Positions 31,755-43,089 of a stretch of DNA of 64,000 nucleotides are shown here, in pieces. The DNA comes from Triatoma infestans (taxonomy: Eukaryota; Arthropoda; Insecta; Hemiptera; Reduviidae). The stretch is from contig JAAEAF010000258.1 of NCBI GenBank assembly GCA_011037195.1, forward strand, positions 310,001 through 374,000. The letters run 5' to 3'. The translations under genes and the position numbers were made by a program. Below the pieces are notes generated by a model. That model saw nothing but the letters and a program-made list of their open reading frames with translations. It was not told the origin of the DNA and made no database searches. Every line of letters starts with the position of its first letter. The stretch's first letter is position 1.

Positions 31755-32425
31755 GTTAAATATTAGATATTACAATTAAAATTCCAAATAGGTTTGTGAT
31801 CAGTCAGTGCAGTGCAAAGACCAGGGCATGTGCAATCCAAACTGCGTAGACATACGTAGAAGTCGCATTCAATTGGTTGGCTGCAAGAAAGTTATATAAA
31901 TTTAATTAAAAAAATAAATAAATAAACAACTTTTCAACAAAAATCAAATTCAAATTAATCATAAACCAGTCACAGGCCGCCCTTATATGCAACGATAATC
32001 GCAAATCAGTTTAATGGAAGGGAATAGCTAAGTGGTTAGTGTACTGGACTCCCACGCGGAGGACCCGGGATCGAGCCCAGCTGGGGCTATTCGTAGATTT
32101 TTACTTCCTAGGAGCCTCTACAAGCTGCCTGTCCAGTGATAGACAGTGTTGTCTGTAATGAGAGAACACTGTCCGGAGGCCGCCAGTGTACTGAGAAGGC
32201 TCCGGGCCCCAATGACCATAGATGTTGACGCGACTTGAATAAAAAAAAAGAAAAGAAAGAAACACAAATCAGTTTGTAACTAAACAGAAATCTAATATGT
32301 ACGGAGAAATTTGGAAAAGTGAAATTAATATAATTATTATTTAATAAGCAAGCCAGGTTTGAAGAAAATAAATTGTTAATAGAAGCAAACAGGATTTTGG
32401 AATTTGAACTTTATGCACAAACCAA
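31755..32425 (-). repeat. Inverted arm I-R of the unclassified repeat, split by a SINE
   Basis: Reverse complement of 26575-26960. The match proceeds from about 31755 to 32012, is interrupted by the SINE at 32013-32264, and resumes through AAGCAAGCCAGGTTTGAAG and CAGGATTTTGGAATTTG to about 32425. The arms lie about 4.8 kb apart. Confidence 0.8.
32013..32264 (+). mobile_element. tRNA-derived SINE, copy 4, with perfect target duplication
   Basis: AATGGAAGGGAATAGCTAAG TGGTTAGTG (A box), CTCCCACGCGGAGGACCCGG, GATCGAGCCC (B box), body, ATAGATGTTGACGCGACTTG and A-tail. The 11-bp caaatcagttt occurs at 32002-32012 and 32265-32275. It lies inside arm I-R, whose partner arm lacks it. Confidence 0.95.
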
Positions 32426-33820
32426 TGATTACTGTAATATAAGGGATCATTTATTAATAACAGATATTGACTCTCGTTGGCTGTTGTTAGACCAATAGGG
32501 TTATTGTATAGAACGTTCACTTTAATGATGCAGACATGTATTAGTTTCCCATTTACTTATGTAAATATTTTACAATAATTACAATCTAATATCAATAAAC
32601 TTATATTGAATCAAGTATGTCATGACAGCACGTGAAATAATGATTTAGAATTACTAATTCACATTCACTATTTAAGTTTTCACGCTTTACTTACTAATGA
32701 GAATATAAGTAAAGAGAAGAGATGGTGAGTAAAGAGAGAGAATGATGGTGTTAGCCTTTGGTCGATATTAATTTTGTGATCAAGACTTTTATAGAGCGGA
32801 TTTAGACTCTCGAAGTTTGAAGACTAATAATAGACTCTTGCTTATTTGATTGATGAAGGCTAATTAAAAACTTGATTGTATTTTTCTTGAAAACTGGTTA
32901 AAGACTGATTTAATTCACCAAAATTTGACCCGTATTTATAAAAAAATTACCCTTAGAGCGGTTTGGGCAGGAGATAGTTGCTTAAACTTGTATGCTGAAG
33001 CCTATAAGGCGTGTCAAAATGTGGGGCGGGGGGCACAATACATACTATCACAGTAATAATATTTCCTTCGCAACAATGATAATTAGCTAATTTTTAATTT
33101 TAAGCTCAAATAATCCTCTCTAAGTTGAACTTACTGTCCCCAATCTAATCAGCAACAAAAATATTTTAACACAATATGTGTTATTAACCGATTGATCGTC
33201 TAGCTCATTGATGTCAATTTGTTCACAGTTTTCATCTCATAATGTTCCACATATTTTATGTTTCAGACATCATAGGCTGCTTGCTATTTCATCTCTTAAG
33301 AAAAAAAATAAATAAATAAAAAAAAAATAAAAAAAAATAAATAGAACAACCGCTTATTTAAATATTAAAAATCCCGACATACTAACCGACATACTGTCGG
33401 AGTTTATTTTAAATCCATCTTAATAACTGAGGAAAGAATTAATTGTAAAAAAACCTAGACACCGAATTATGATTACGACGAAAAACATTGTGTCCATTCT
33501 CCTTGAATATTTGGAGAAATTATTATTGGTAATGGGTCCCTTAATTTTTAATGCAAACTGACGTTTTGACCATAAGTTTTTTTTTTTTTAGGATAGTTAC
33601 TGTTAGTCAACCAGTAAATATCCTGAAGAAGCTTACTGGAATATAGACAGAACATCGATTTATATTAAACAATTGGATTTGTTTCAACAGAAGAACTCAG
33701 GATTATACTGAGATTATTGCATGACCGCTGAAGTTAAAAGGATCAATATCAGAACAATTTCTATCTAGTTATATGTTAGAATCAAGGAACTTAAAAAAGT
33801 GCTTTTCTCTTAAAAAAAAA
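32426..33820. other. AT-rich stretch without recognisable gene
   Basis: Includes an A-rich AAATAA run at 33300-33345. Nothing else was recognised. Confidence 0.45.
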
Positions 33821-36030
33821 CAGTGTGAAACACTCACATGACTTTCTCTTGTACCAATTAGTATATTTAACTGACAAACTTTCTTAAAAGTTGCTAAGTT
33901 TACAATGTTTATTTGGTCTGGTCATAAAACAAGGATTTATTTATATACCTGAGCCGCCTAATTAGAGCACCCTATATATTAAAATCATCAAAAGTTTGTG
34001 CAAATTTAAATTTAAATTAATAGATACAAACCCTCAAAAACCCGCTAAAATCAATTTTTTTCAGTGAAATTTTGCAAATAACAAATACTAAGTTATTGCT
34101 AAGTTACAAATGCAGTAAGCATTTCATGTTAAAAAAATACTATCGTATACTTTATCATTTATTAATATCGTTACCTTAAATGAAGTGGTGAGCTACACAG
34201 TTACTTGAAATCTCAAAATGAATCTTGAAAAATCGAAAATCATGATATTCAGGGAAAGGAGCGGTAGACTTAGACATGATGAAATATGGAGATACGGGAG
34301 CCAGGTAATTGAAGTAGTAAATTCCTGTAAATATTTAGGAGTGGAACTTAAGCCTTCTTTGACATTTAGCCAGTTTTGGAATAGTAAATCTCGTCAAGCT
34401 TTGCTTAGCGTTAATACTGTATGGTCGAATTTAATAGCAAAGAAAGATATTCCTCTTTCTGCAAAGTATGATCTGTTTAAGGTTCTGTATATCGCTCCAT
34501 CCTTACTTATGGTTGCCAGGTTTGCGGATACCAATGCTCGGACCATACAGAAAGGGTACAGAGATTTTTTTTCAAGAAGTTGTTCAGGCTTCCTCATAAC
34601 ACTCCAAATTATATGGTTTATATTGAAACAATGTGCACCCCAATTCATGCTTTCACTTTCCTTCTTTACTTTAAATATATTCGGAGGGTCTTGGGAACAA
34701 AAAGAATTCCGTTTAACTAAGTTAGTGGCCCAAGAAATAATAAGAAAGAAAATATCATGGTTTGAGGAATGGAATGTGTGGTTAAAAAAATTAATTTTAA
34801 TTTTTGCCTGGACGTAAACGCACCGGATAAATGGAAAGAATGTGAAATTGCATTAAAAAAAAATGGTTAATAGACTTTTATTGTAAGGATCTAAGGAATA
34901 AGGCGTTAAAAGGTACATTTCATGGTATTTATCGTCAGCTTTCCTTGGATGTTAATTACCCGGTAAAGGCTCTAAACACGGAGGATATAGGACTATTAAT
35001 AAAAATTAGAGGAGAGTTATTAAATTTAAATTATAAGCCTTATATACAGGACAAAATTTATTTATGTTCTCTTTGTAATAAAGTAGAAAATGAGGGTGTG
35101 TTCCAATTTCTGGGACGTTGTCCTATATTTAATGATAAAAGGTCCAAGTATTTCAATCAGGAAATAGAGTTCTTGAATGGAGGTGATTGGTGTAATTTAA
35201 TTAATTTTATAAAAAATGCTTTGTTTTATAGGATCTTTCTAGTGGAAAACTTTAATTTTTAAAGCAGTCTGATTAAATTGTATATATAAATATTTATGTG
35301 TACCCATTATAGTATTATATGTATAAATAAGATTATTAATTTTGAATATATGAAAGATTTTTTGTTTATATTTATACCTGCACTCCTGGCAGAAGCCAAA
35401 GCTATGCAAGTAATATGCTTATTATTGTATCTTTGTTGTATTTTCAATGTTTAATAAAGCAATTACAATAAAAAAATAAAAAATATCGTAACCTTTTCGA
35501 GGAAAATTCCAAATACTCAAAAACTTATAGTGTAAAATCGCACTTCCGGTTAACAGGACTTTCAAATTTGGAATTGTATCAATGTATTCAATGTTTAATA
35601 ATATTTAAGTAGGTGTTCGAACCATATATTACGGTGAAATTTTACTTTAAAGAAAAGCATAACGCATAACTATTCCCCCCCAAAAAACCTTAAAAAATCA
35701 ATTTTTCTGGGGAAATGTTGTAAATAAAAGTGATAGATATTTTTGTGTGTAGATCGAATAATACGAAGTTTAAAGAAAATCCATTTTAGTGAAAATTGCT
35801 CAGTAAATCAGCACTTCCAGTTGACGGATTTTTTCGAAATCTTCTTGTCTGATGCGGTGGGCAGCATCTAAACGGAATACCAAATTTTCACTTTCTATAA
35901 TTTTTCATTTATGACATATTTTGTTAAACCCACACCATACGCATATACATATAAACCATTCGGGAAAATACAATTACGAAATTTGACGCAATCGAAATTT
36001 TTTCTCCCCAGCTGTAAGAGAAGAGAGAAA
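33821..36030 (-). repeat. R1 repeat family, copy E, split by a LINE
   Basis: The right end in element sense is CAGTGTGAAACACTCACATG ACTTTCTCTTG at 33821. After the LINE the R1 interior resumes (CGCACTTCCGGTTAACAGGA at about 35540, CGGAATACCAAATTTTCACT at 35874) and ends near GCTGTAAGAGAAGAGAGAAA at 36011-36030. Confidence 0.7.
34178..35482 (+). pseudogene. LINE 3' half inserted in R1 copy E, 5'-truncated
   Basis: The frame at 34218-34817 begins MNLEKSKIMIF, the block just after YXDD, with CKYLGVELKPSLTF (thumb). The frame at 34945-35262 has IGLLIKIRGELLNLNYKP and YLCSLCNKVENEGVFQFLGR CP, a Cys/His motif (C-X2-C...H-type position replaced by F). An A-rich AATAAA-containing tail ends at about 35482. 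Flanks atatcgttacctt (34165-34177) and atatcgtaacctt (35483-35495) are a 12/13 target duplication. Only one or two frameshifts break it, so it is younger than most LINEs here. Related to 59.48-59.94 kb. Confidence 0.88.
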
Positions 36031-36436
36031 CAATTTATTTATAAATATTTACAAGTACAAATACAAATAAATGATGCTGCCTTAACTTAGTTAGGTTGCT
36101 GAAAACACAGCATACCAATCAATCTAGATAGATATGTAATGATATATCACCGTCTATGGTCCTTAAATAATCAATGATCATAAATAAAATCAGTGCAATA
36201 ACAGGTACCTTGCTGATAAAAACAGATTAAAATAGCAATGAGTAAACACTTTGTCGGTTACATGATTAACAAAATATCACACAACGAAACAATATAGAAC
36301 ATGTGATTGTACATATTCATGTCCAATAAAAGTATGACTAGTTAGTCTTCGTCCGTAAAAACTATAAAACCATATCCAGACAGATAGGTTAGTCAGTCAA
36401 TATCTTTTGGAAGGTAGAGAGGAGGCGAGCTGGACG
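36031..36436. other. AT-rich stretch without recognisable gene
   Basis: Nothing recognised. The GGACGTTAAGTCC near-palindrome at 36433-36445 marks the end of the neighbouring LINE relic. Confidence 0.45.
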
Positions 36437-38222
36437 TTAAGTCCCATATACATGGTGCTGGATAATACCTAGCGAATCCAATATTATATTTTCCGTTAGG
36501 AGCGATTTTCCCTTGCTTTCATGCCAATCTCCTCCAAGTATTTTCCGGTGAATCGCGGGGTTGTTCCATGGGCTCCAAACCACAGTCCTTTTACTGCAAA
36601 ATCCCTCTCGCCGAACTCCTCTCGGAACTTTTCTTTTAAAAAAGGGATGCACTTCTCGTAGATGCTTTTCTTTTCTTTATCTACGTCTTCTGCTTGATTG
36701 GGATTGTTCGACTCAAAGCGGACAGGAGATCAATTATCATGGCCATCCCATTATTTCTTGGGAAGGCCATTATGTCCGCGTAGCTTGGCGCTCCATCCGT
36801 ATCGACGCAGTAGACTTCCTCGAAGCACGACATTCCTTTATCTCTGAGCTACCCCAGAATCCTTCGCTTCACACCATGATGGCGACGTGTGACAAGGAGC
36901 ATGTTGAACGAGCATTTTCCCAATACGTGGGAAGGGGTTTCCGAATCTCTACCGCATCTGCGGCAAAGGACTCCAACATCTCCGGCCACTTGTCAGCTTA
37001 TCCCTGGTACTCCACGAAGAGGAGCTTAGTTCACATTCAGTTTAAGGGCATTGGTCCATTCTGTTCCTGTGAGGATTTGCTTATCGTAAATATAGGAGTT
37101 CGTCTTCGGACTATCTTTAAAATGGAGGGGCCCTACTCCCTGCCATTTGCTATTATTCCAATCCTTGAAGGCCTCTTCTCGCAAAGTCGCCTTATTGTCC
37201 TTATATTATGCACTTCCTGCAAGCAAATATCTGTCATTCCATGTCTTTCTACGCATTTGGTTGCTTCCTACGTATAATTAAAAATCGCTTGGAACTGGGA
37301 ATCAGTTACTCTTGCAACTCTTTGGGCGATGGACCAATGCTGCAGGGGAGCTTCCCACCGGCAACAGAGTACTCCTAAGCCTCGAAACCGCCTTGGGGCG
37401 TAAAACATTGCGAAAGCGGTGTTAGCAGGTAGCCCTAAAATTCCATCAAGGGTTGCATGGCCCAGCTTTACCAGAGCTGCGGTCTGGAGCGGATATACCA
37501 ACGTAGGAAAAATATATTGGTTGACTATATTCAATTTCTGCTCTGGCTTTAGTAGGCCGGACGTTATTAGCTTATTGAGATTTTCATTTAATTTGGTCAC
37601 AGCACTACCATTGAACAGCAGCTCACCCTCAAATGTGCAGCCCAAGTACTTAACCGTATCCTCACCACAGATTGAATCAATTTGTTGGCCGTTCTTAAGA
37701 GAAAGCGTAGCTTGGAGAAGTTCGCCGTTCTTTATTACCATCGAGGTACTTTTAGAGGGTTCACGGAGAGTCCAATTTCCTCAAAAATCCTCTGCACACA
37801 ATTGATTACTCTCTCAGCAGCCTCCTCATTTCCGGCGGATACTACCTGATCGTCTGCAAACCCTGTAAGCACAATAGGGTCCTGGTCTTCACTCAATTTG
37901 TAGCCAAAATGCTTTGCGAACTCAGAATCGCAAACTTCTCTATAGAGATGGTCGATTGAAAGATTAAATAATGTTGGTGACAGTGGGCCACCTTGGGGAA
38001 CACCTCTGAGGACCCTAATTGACCCTGTCTTGTTTACACCAGCAGAAATAGAAATCTTGTTGTCACATAGAAGAGCACCTATTAGGTCTTTCAGATTTGG
38101 GGAGATGCCTCTACCCTCTAAGGTTTTTCTAATGTGATCGTGGCCGACGTTATCAAAAGCAGCAGTTATATCCAGAAAAGCCAGCGCACAATTGTCTTTC
38201 TTGCTTCTTACGTCCTTGAGTA
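36437..38222 (-). pseudogene. R2-like LINE relic: RT, Cys-His motif and restriction-like endonuclease
   Basis: Minus strand from 38222: AFLDITAAFDNVGHDHI (RT motif A), RGVPQGGPLSPTLFNLSID (motif B), LTGFADDQVVSAG (motif C, about 37860), then a frame at 37741-37268 with VKYLGCTFEG and LKPEQKLNIVNQYIFP, and FYAPRRFRGLGV. Downstream is CRRCGRDSETPSHVLGKC (C-X2-C-X8-H-X4-C, about 36950-36900), then YADIMAFPRNNGMAMIID (36.75-36.80 kb). The last matches the PD-X12-14-D core of restriction-like endonucleases with Ala for Pro. This order is that of R2-clade LINEs with a C-terminal nuclease. It is 5'-truncated inside RT and carries several stops. Confidence 0.88.
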
Positions 38223-39190
38223 TAGATTATTTTAAAAAAACACAACCATTTTTTATTAATAATTCTAAATCAATAATTTTAAAAGAAAAACTTTACTTTT
38301 TTATGATGTAATTAGTTTTTACTATGTGCTATTTTAAACGCCTATCCTAATCATGAAGTATTTGTTTTTGAAGTTTATTATCTCTCAATACTTTAAATTG
38401 TATTAGTGCTAATCAGGCGACATGACAAAATTCTTTAACTTAATTAACCTTTAGAATAAGACTGACATAACATTTTAGAGAAGGAGTAAAACTTCCTAAA
38501 CTTTGTTCTTTAATAAACTTTATCATCAAACTAAACCATTAAAACAGTTAATAAATCCCTAGTATTTGAATGACGTTTAATTTTGTAAAAAGAAACCTAA
38601 AGAATGTTTTTTTTTTAGAAACGCTGAATTTTTAACCAAGCTCAACCTTTTGTGGCAATGGAACTCAGGTTAAATTTCTTACCATTGTGCAAATAGTCTT
38701 GTTTCTATTCACGTAGCGGCGCCCCACATAGAGTGTTTTAAGGTAAATGGAATTTGCACAGCTTAAGTTCAGTTTATAGCGTGCATATTTTATAAAAATT
38801 TACTTAGATGGCAGGTGTTTTTTAAAAATATAAATAATCTGATGTAAAACATTGAAAATAAATACAAATTAATCAAGAAATTCTCTTTAAAATTGCAACA
38901 TTATATTTAGTTGGGCTGCGTTATAAAAATGATGCTGGGGATTGTAGTTGTATATCTGAGCGGCCTTATGTTGTACGCTCTAAGTCAACACTCAAAATTA
39001 AAATCAATTGATTGATAAAATATTTCAAATAAAAGTGATAGGTATGTGTATCGCAGCATTGTAGTGGAAGAACGAAATGGAAAAATAATAGTTTTGGAAA
39101 ATAGTTTTGTGAAAATTAGATAGTTCAAACAGTGTATGGGATAGAGCCAGGTATACTACAATCTAGGTCAATGCAAACCAAGAGACAAAG
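38223..39190. other. AT-rich stretch without recognisable gene
   Basis: Nothing recognised. Confidence 0.45.
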
Positions 39191-39244
39191 GCGCAAGAAT
39201 CCGTTAAATTAATACAATGCCACTTGGCCAACTGTTTTGTTAGA

Positions 39245-39640
39245 GAGGGCATTCCTTCAGGACAGTCTGCATTCTACTTTCAAAGCCAGGACACTTGCTT
39301 CAGGAATCGCTCTCTTAAACTAATGCCAGTAATAGAGACACGCCTTTATTCTAGATCATTTATTAAGACAGTTTTGTTGTAGACAACGCGGGGAACACAT
39401 CAGAACTATGCCAGTTTAAGTTATAAGAGTTTATTCCAATTAAATTCAGTATAATTATAAGCAGATTATTGTGATATTTTAAAGTAATTTAATTTCACTT
39501 AGAGAATATATCTATTTTAAAAACAGTGTGAACTCTTGATTATTTCTAATACTTCACTCTTAAACATATATATTTACAAGCCCTTTTACAAAACTGCTCG
39601 AGCTACTACAAACATTAAACACAACATCACAATAACATTT
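39245..39640 (+). repeat. Solo LTR of the gypsy family, second diverged copy
   Basis: CATTCCTTCAGGACAG, TTGTTGTAGACA, AGAGAATATATCT, AAAACAGTGTGA, ACAAGCCCTTTTACAAAACT GCTCGAGCTAC and CAACATCACAATAACA follow the order of the LTRs at 3299-3682 (reverse complement) and 25068-25465. The 5' third does not align well and may be rearranged. Confidence 0.7.
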
Positions 39641-39689
39641 CAGTGTACACCGTGTGTGTACAGTATGCAGATCGTGTACAAGTTTATAA

Positions 39690-40050
39690 AAAAATCTGTT
39701 TTGGAGAAAACGAATATGAAATCAAAATACGAAATCCTGAGACAAAAAAAACATTCAGTAAATTCGCGTTTCCGGTTGATGGATTTTCCTGTCGAGGAAA
39801 TCTTCCTGTCTGATGCGTTGGTATGAGTTAAACGGAATACTGAGTTTGAGCTTTCTACGATTCTTTTTTGTTTTTGCGATATTTTGTTAAAACATATAAA
39901 CAGACATACATAAGACGCAGACCATTCGCTAAAAACATTTTTTTTTTGTATTTCCGGAACCTCCAAAATACGTATTTCCGGTAAAAATTCAATTTCAAAA
40001 ATCTGGCACGATTGCTATTATTGTTCCTTCTACTAAGAGTAACCGAAAAT
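39690..40050 (-). repeat. R1 repeat family, copy F (partial)
   Basis: ATTCGCGTTTCCGGTTGATG, TTAAACGGAATACTGAG, GCAGACCATTCGCTAAAAAC and ATCTGGCACGATTGC lead to a decayed hairpin end CTACTAAGAGTAACCG. The right-hand end of the element is missing. Confidence 0.65.
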
Positions 40051-40098
40051 AAAAATTTAGCTTTAATATGATTATGATTGTAATGCCACCTTTCTACT

Positions 40099-40600
40099 TA
40101 CTTTCACTTACTTCTTCTAGTAATAATTGATGTGGAAAATGTGTGAACAAAATATTTTAAAAAACACATAGGATGCTCAAATTTGGTATCCTATATAGGT
40201 ACATTCTACCACCGCATTAGACACTATGAAAATTTCATCAACCGGAAATTCAATTTTATTAATTTTTTTTTTTTTCGCAATTTCCTCAAAAACGGCTCCA
40301 TAGATTTCGTATACTTTTAAGCATATCTTTCAGTATCGAGTACGCATCTATCAGTTATATATTATTAATGTACATTAGAAAACATTGCCAGATTTCCGAA
40401 TTTGAAGAAAATCAGAATAACGGAAGTGCCATTTTACAGAATAGGTTTTTGAGTTTGTTTTTTTAATTCTCTCTCACCTGGAAAAATACTATAACAATTT
40501 CCTGCAAACTTAGGACGGAAAATGCACTGATATAAACTTAACACTTTTATTTTAACATTAAAATAAATAAATAAATAAAATAATTTTGCTGAATTTTTCA
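40099..40600 (+). repeat. R1 repeat family, copy F2 (decayed)
   Basis: ACTTTCACTTACTTCTTCTA GTAATAATTG is a decayed left end, followed by ATTTGGTATCCTATATAGG, CCGCATTAGACACTATG and TCATCAACCGGAAATTCAA. It lies back to back with copy F. Confidence 0.55.
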
Positions 40601-41153
40601 AATTTTATTTATGTTGGTTCAATGTTATTACTTGTGACTTCTTAGATTTCCCAGAACCACTATTTTGATGGGAAGGAGAAAATGTCTCAAATAAAAGTAA
40701 TGGGAATACGTACACTCAATTAGCGTGCCGAGTTAAACGAAAATACGTACGATTTTCGAGAGAACTAGCGAAAATCTCAGAAAGCTTATTCATTCATTGA
40801 ATTTACAATTATTTCTTTTAACCGAGAATATCAGCTAAGATAAAATATCAGAAAAATAAATTTGACTAGAGTTGCAGAAATTCTATATATTTCAACTGAT
40901 ATTTGACAAAACTTAATGAGAAATTTATGTTTGTTTGTTAACAAAAAAAAAAAAAGAAGAGAATTATGGAAGAGAAATCAATCTGCATCACATCTGCAAA
41001 AATTTAATAACTGATCTGCATTTTTAACTTTACGATAGATAATCTGATAATTATAAACAGTTGAAGGAGAATTCTAATGCTGAATATGGCATGGTAAATT
41101 GGAATAACAAGATATTTCTACAATAATTCTATGTAATTATGTGAAAAAAAAAA
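40601..41153. other. AT-rich stretch without recognisable gene
   Basis: Nothing recognised. Confidence 0.4.
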
Positions 41154-41740
41154 TCTTGTGTGAAACACTCACACAACTTTCTCTTATTCCCGTTTTCAAA
41201 ATTATAATTGACAACTTTTATAGTTTGTGTACTAAATTTAATGAAATTCGTCGAAAACCTGAAAAAAACTGTTCAGTAAAAACACACTTCCGGTTTACTA
41301 ATTTCCTTGAAACTCGCAATTTTGGCCAACTGTTTATTTCTAATTAATTTTATTAATGATAGAATATTATGAATGATATTATGGATATAATATTATGGAT
41401 GATAGAATTGTATTATCAACTATGACACCACTATAGGGAAAAACATAACCCCCACCCCCTCACATAAAAATGCTCGAGAATGTTCCAGAGAAATGTTTTA
41501 AATAAAAGTTGTAGATCTTTGTTTGTTTAGTTTATATACGAATTTTAAAGAAAATTGTCTGAGCCATTTTTGAGAAAAACGCAAAAAAGTAAAAAAAAAA
41601 AAAAAATTAGTTAAGTAGTACTTTCGGTTGAGGAATTTTGACAGATAACGTACCGTCAGATCCCATGGTGATACCTAAACAGAATATCATGTTTCAACTT
41701 TATACGATTTTTTGTTTTTGAACTATGGTGTTCACATACG

Positions 41741-41792
<52 letters not shown>

Positions 41793-41963
41793 TTTTCTAA
41801 AAACCACTTTTTTAGAAAATGGAAGCACACACCCACACCATTTGCTGAAAACCACTTTTTTGGGCTCAGAGAACCTCAAAACTGATATTTCCGGTGAAAA
41901 CTCGATATCGAAAATTTGTCACGATTACAATACTTCCTCTTACTAGGAGGAATAAGAGAAAGT
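41154..41963 (-). mobile_element. R1 repeat family, copy G (near full length)
   Basis: TCTTGTGTGAAACACTCACA CAACTTTCTCTTATTCC opens it and CTTCCTCTTACTAGGAGGAA TAAGAGAAAGT closes it. The interior runs colinear with copies A and J, including CCCATGGTGATACCTAAACA. A (CA)n microsatellite (41742-41788) has expanded at the site where other copies show short CACACAGAC runs. Confidence 0.8.
41742..41788. repeat. (CA)n microsatellite inside R1 copy G
   Basis: About 23 CA units in a row, at a position where copies A, B and J have only short GT/CA tracts. Confidence 0.95.
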
Positions 41964-42871
41964 AATATGAACCACTTATTAAGGTAAACCAGTAATTAAC
42001 CTAGAATTTTTAGTTTTCTTCTTAACAACCATGTTTTCAAAACCTAAACTAATTGGGCGTCCCAAAAGCATTATATTTCAGCTGCTTTTTTGACAGCCTC
42101 CATTGATGCCCTTCTGCAGCTTTCTTAACATGTACTCAATATCAGGGAATAAAGTTGTTGTTGATATTATAATATATATAATAGATTTCGTCTAAGTTTC
42201 AACGATTGATCCGTTTCCAATATTCTATGGATAAATATTTTGAATCATAATTCTTTCTATCTCTTCTTGTAAGATGGAGAAATAGGGGATGAACTCTTGG
42301 TTTCCCCTTAAGATTCCCTTACAGAAAAGAAAAAAGTGTCCTTCGTAAATATTTACCGGTCTCTGCTATCTAAACCAACCCCATCTTATGTTGGAGAACT
42401 TACTCACTCACTCTCACTTTCTTTCATATTTTCCTATTGGTGGATATTTCAACATTCTTTACCGTTCAATAAAAAAATAATATTTTTATTTTATTTTTTT
42501 ACTATGTACAAAGTCTAAAAGTTTATCTCTGGTTATTTATCCGATTTTAATAACTTAGTACAAAATTAAGTAACCGTGCAAAAATGATCACAATATCGTG
42601 TGTGAAATATATTTGTTTGTAATAATATAGGGAATGGTTCTTTGTTGACCGGACTAGGATATGGCATCGAAGAAGAATTCTTCACGTGACATTCCGTTAC
42701 TTAAATTACATAGAACTGGCATGCAACTTCATTGATCATAGAAATAATGTTCTGCTGGGGATCGCCACTAAAAATAACAATAACAATCCACTGAGGGTCC
42801 ACAAAAGATCTCGTAGTTTAGGTCGCTGGAAATGAGGCTCATGCCACCATAGTGTTATTCTAATCTAATCT
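41964..42871. other. Stretch without recognisable gene
   Basis: TTATTCTAATCTAATCTA just before the SINE at 42.87 kb resembles the short tandem tail of a non-LTR element, but no coding match was seen. Confidence 0.4.
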
Positions 42872-43068
42872 AAGGAAGGGATCAGCTCAGTGGTAGCGCG
42901 CTGGACTAGCAACGCGGAGGTCCCTGGTTCAAATCTAGGCATGCTGACCTTAGATTTTCTTTTCTTAGGAGCCTCTATAACTCACTGTCCGGTGATGGGG
43001 TAGAGAACACTGTCTATAGCTAGAGAACACTGCTCGGAGGCCGGCAGTGCACTGAGAAGGCTCCAGGG
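42872..43068 (+). mobile_element. tRNA-derived SINE, copy 5 (3' end missing)
   Basis: GGAAGGGATCAGCTCAGTGG TAGCGCGC (A box), CTGGTTCAAATCT (B box), the body with AACTCACTGTCCGGTGATGG, and GAGAAGGCTCCAGGG. The usual terminal ATAGATGTTGACGCG is absent, and the sequence runs into the LTR-like segment at 43.09 kb. The tRNA-like head is the best preserved of the five. Confidence 0.85.
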
Positions 43069-43089
43069 AATACAATAGATCTTCCAGGT

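Noticed and set aside
36433..36445. GGACGTTAAGTCC as the 3' end of the R2-like relic
   Set aside because: The motif is near-palindromic, so its strand is ambiguous, and no target duplication was found.
36561..37277. Plus-strand open frame of 238 codons
   Set aside because: It lies opposite the R2-like LINE relic, whose minus-strand translation carries recognisable RT, Cys-His and nuclease motifs. The plus frame has none.
37419..37805. Plus-strand open frame of 128 codons
   Set aside because: It is the antisense shadow of the R2-like RT thumb at 37268-37741.
42872..42950. Possible true tRNA gene
   Set aside because: A and B boxes are good, but the acceptor stem does not close and the sequence continues into the shared SINE body, so it is a SINE head.
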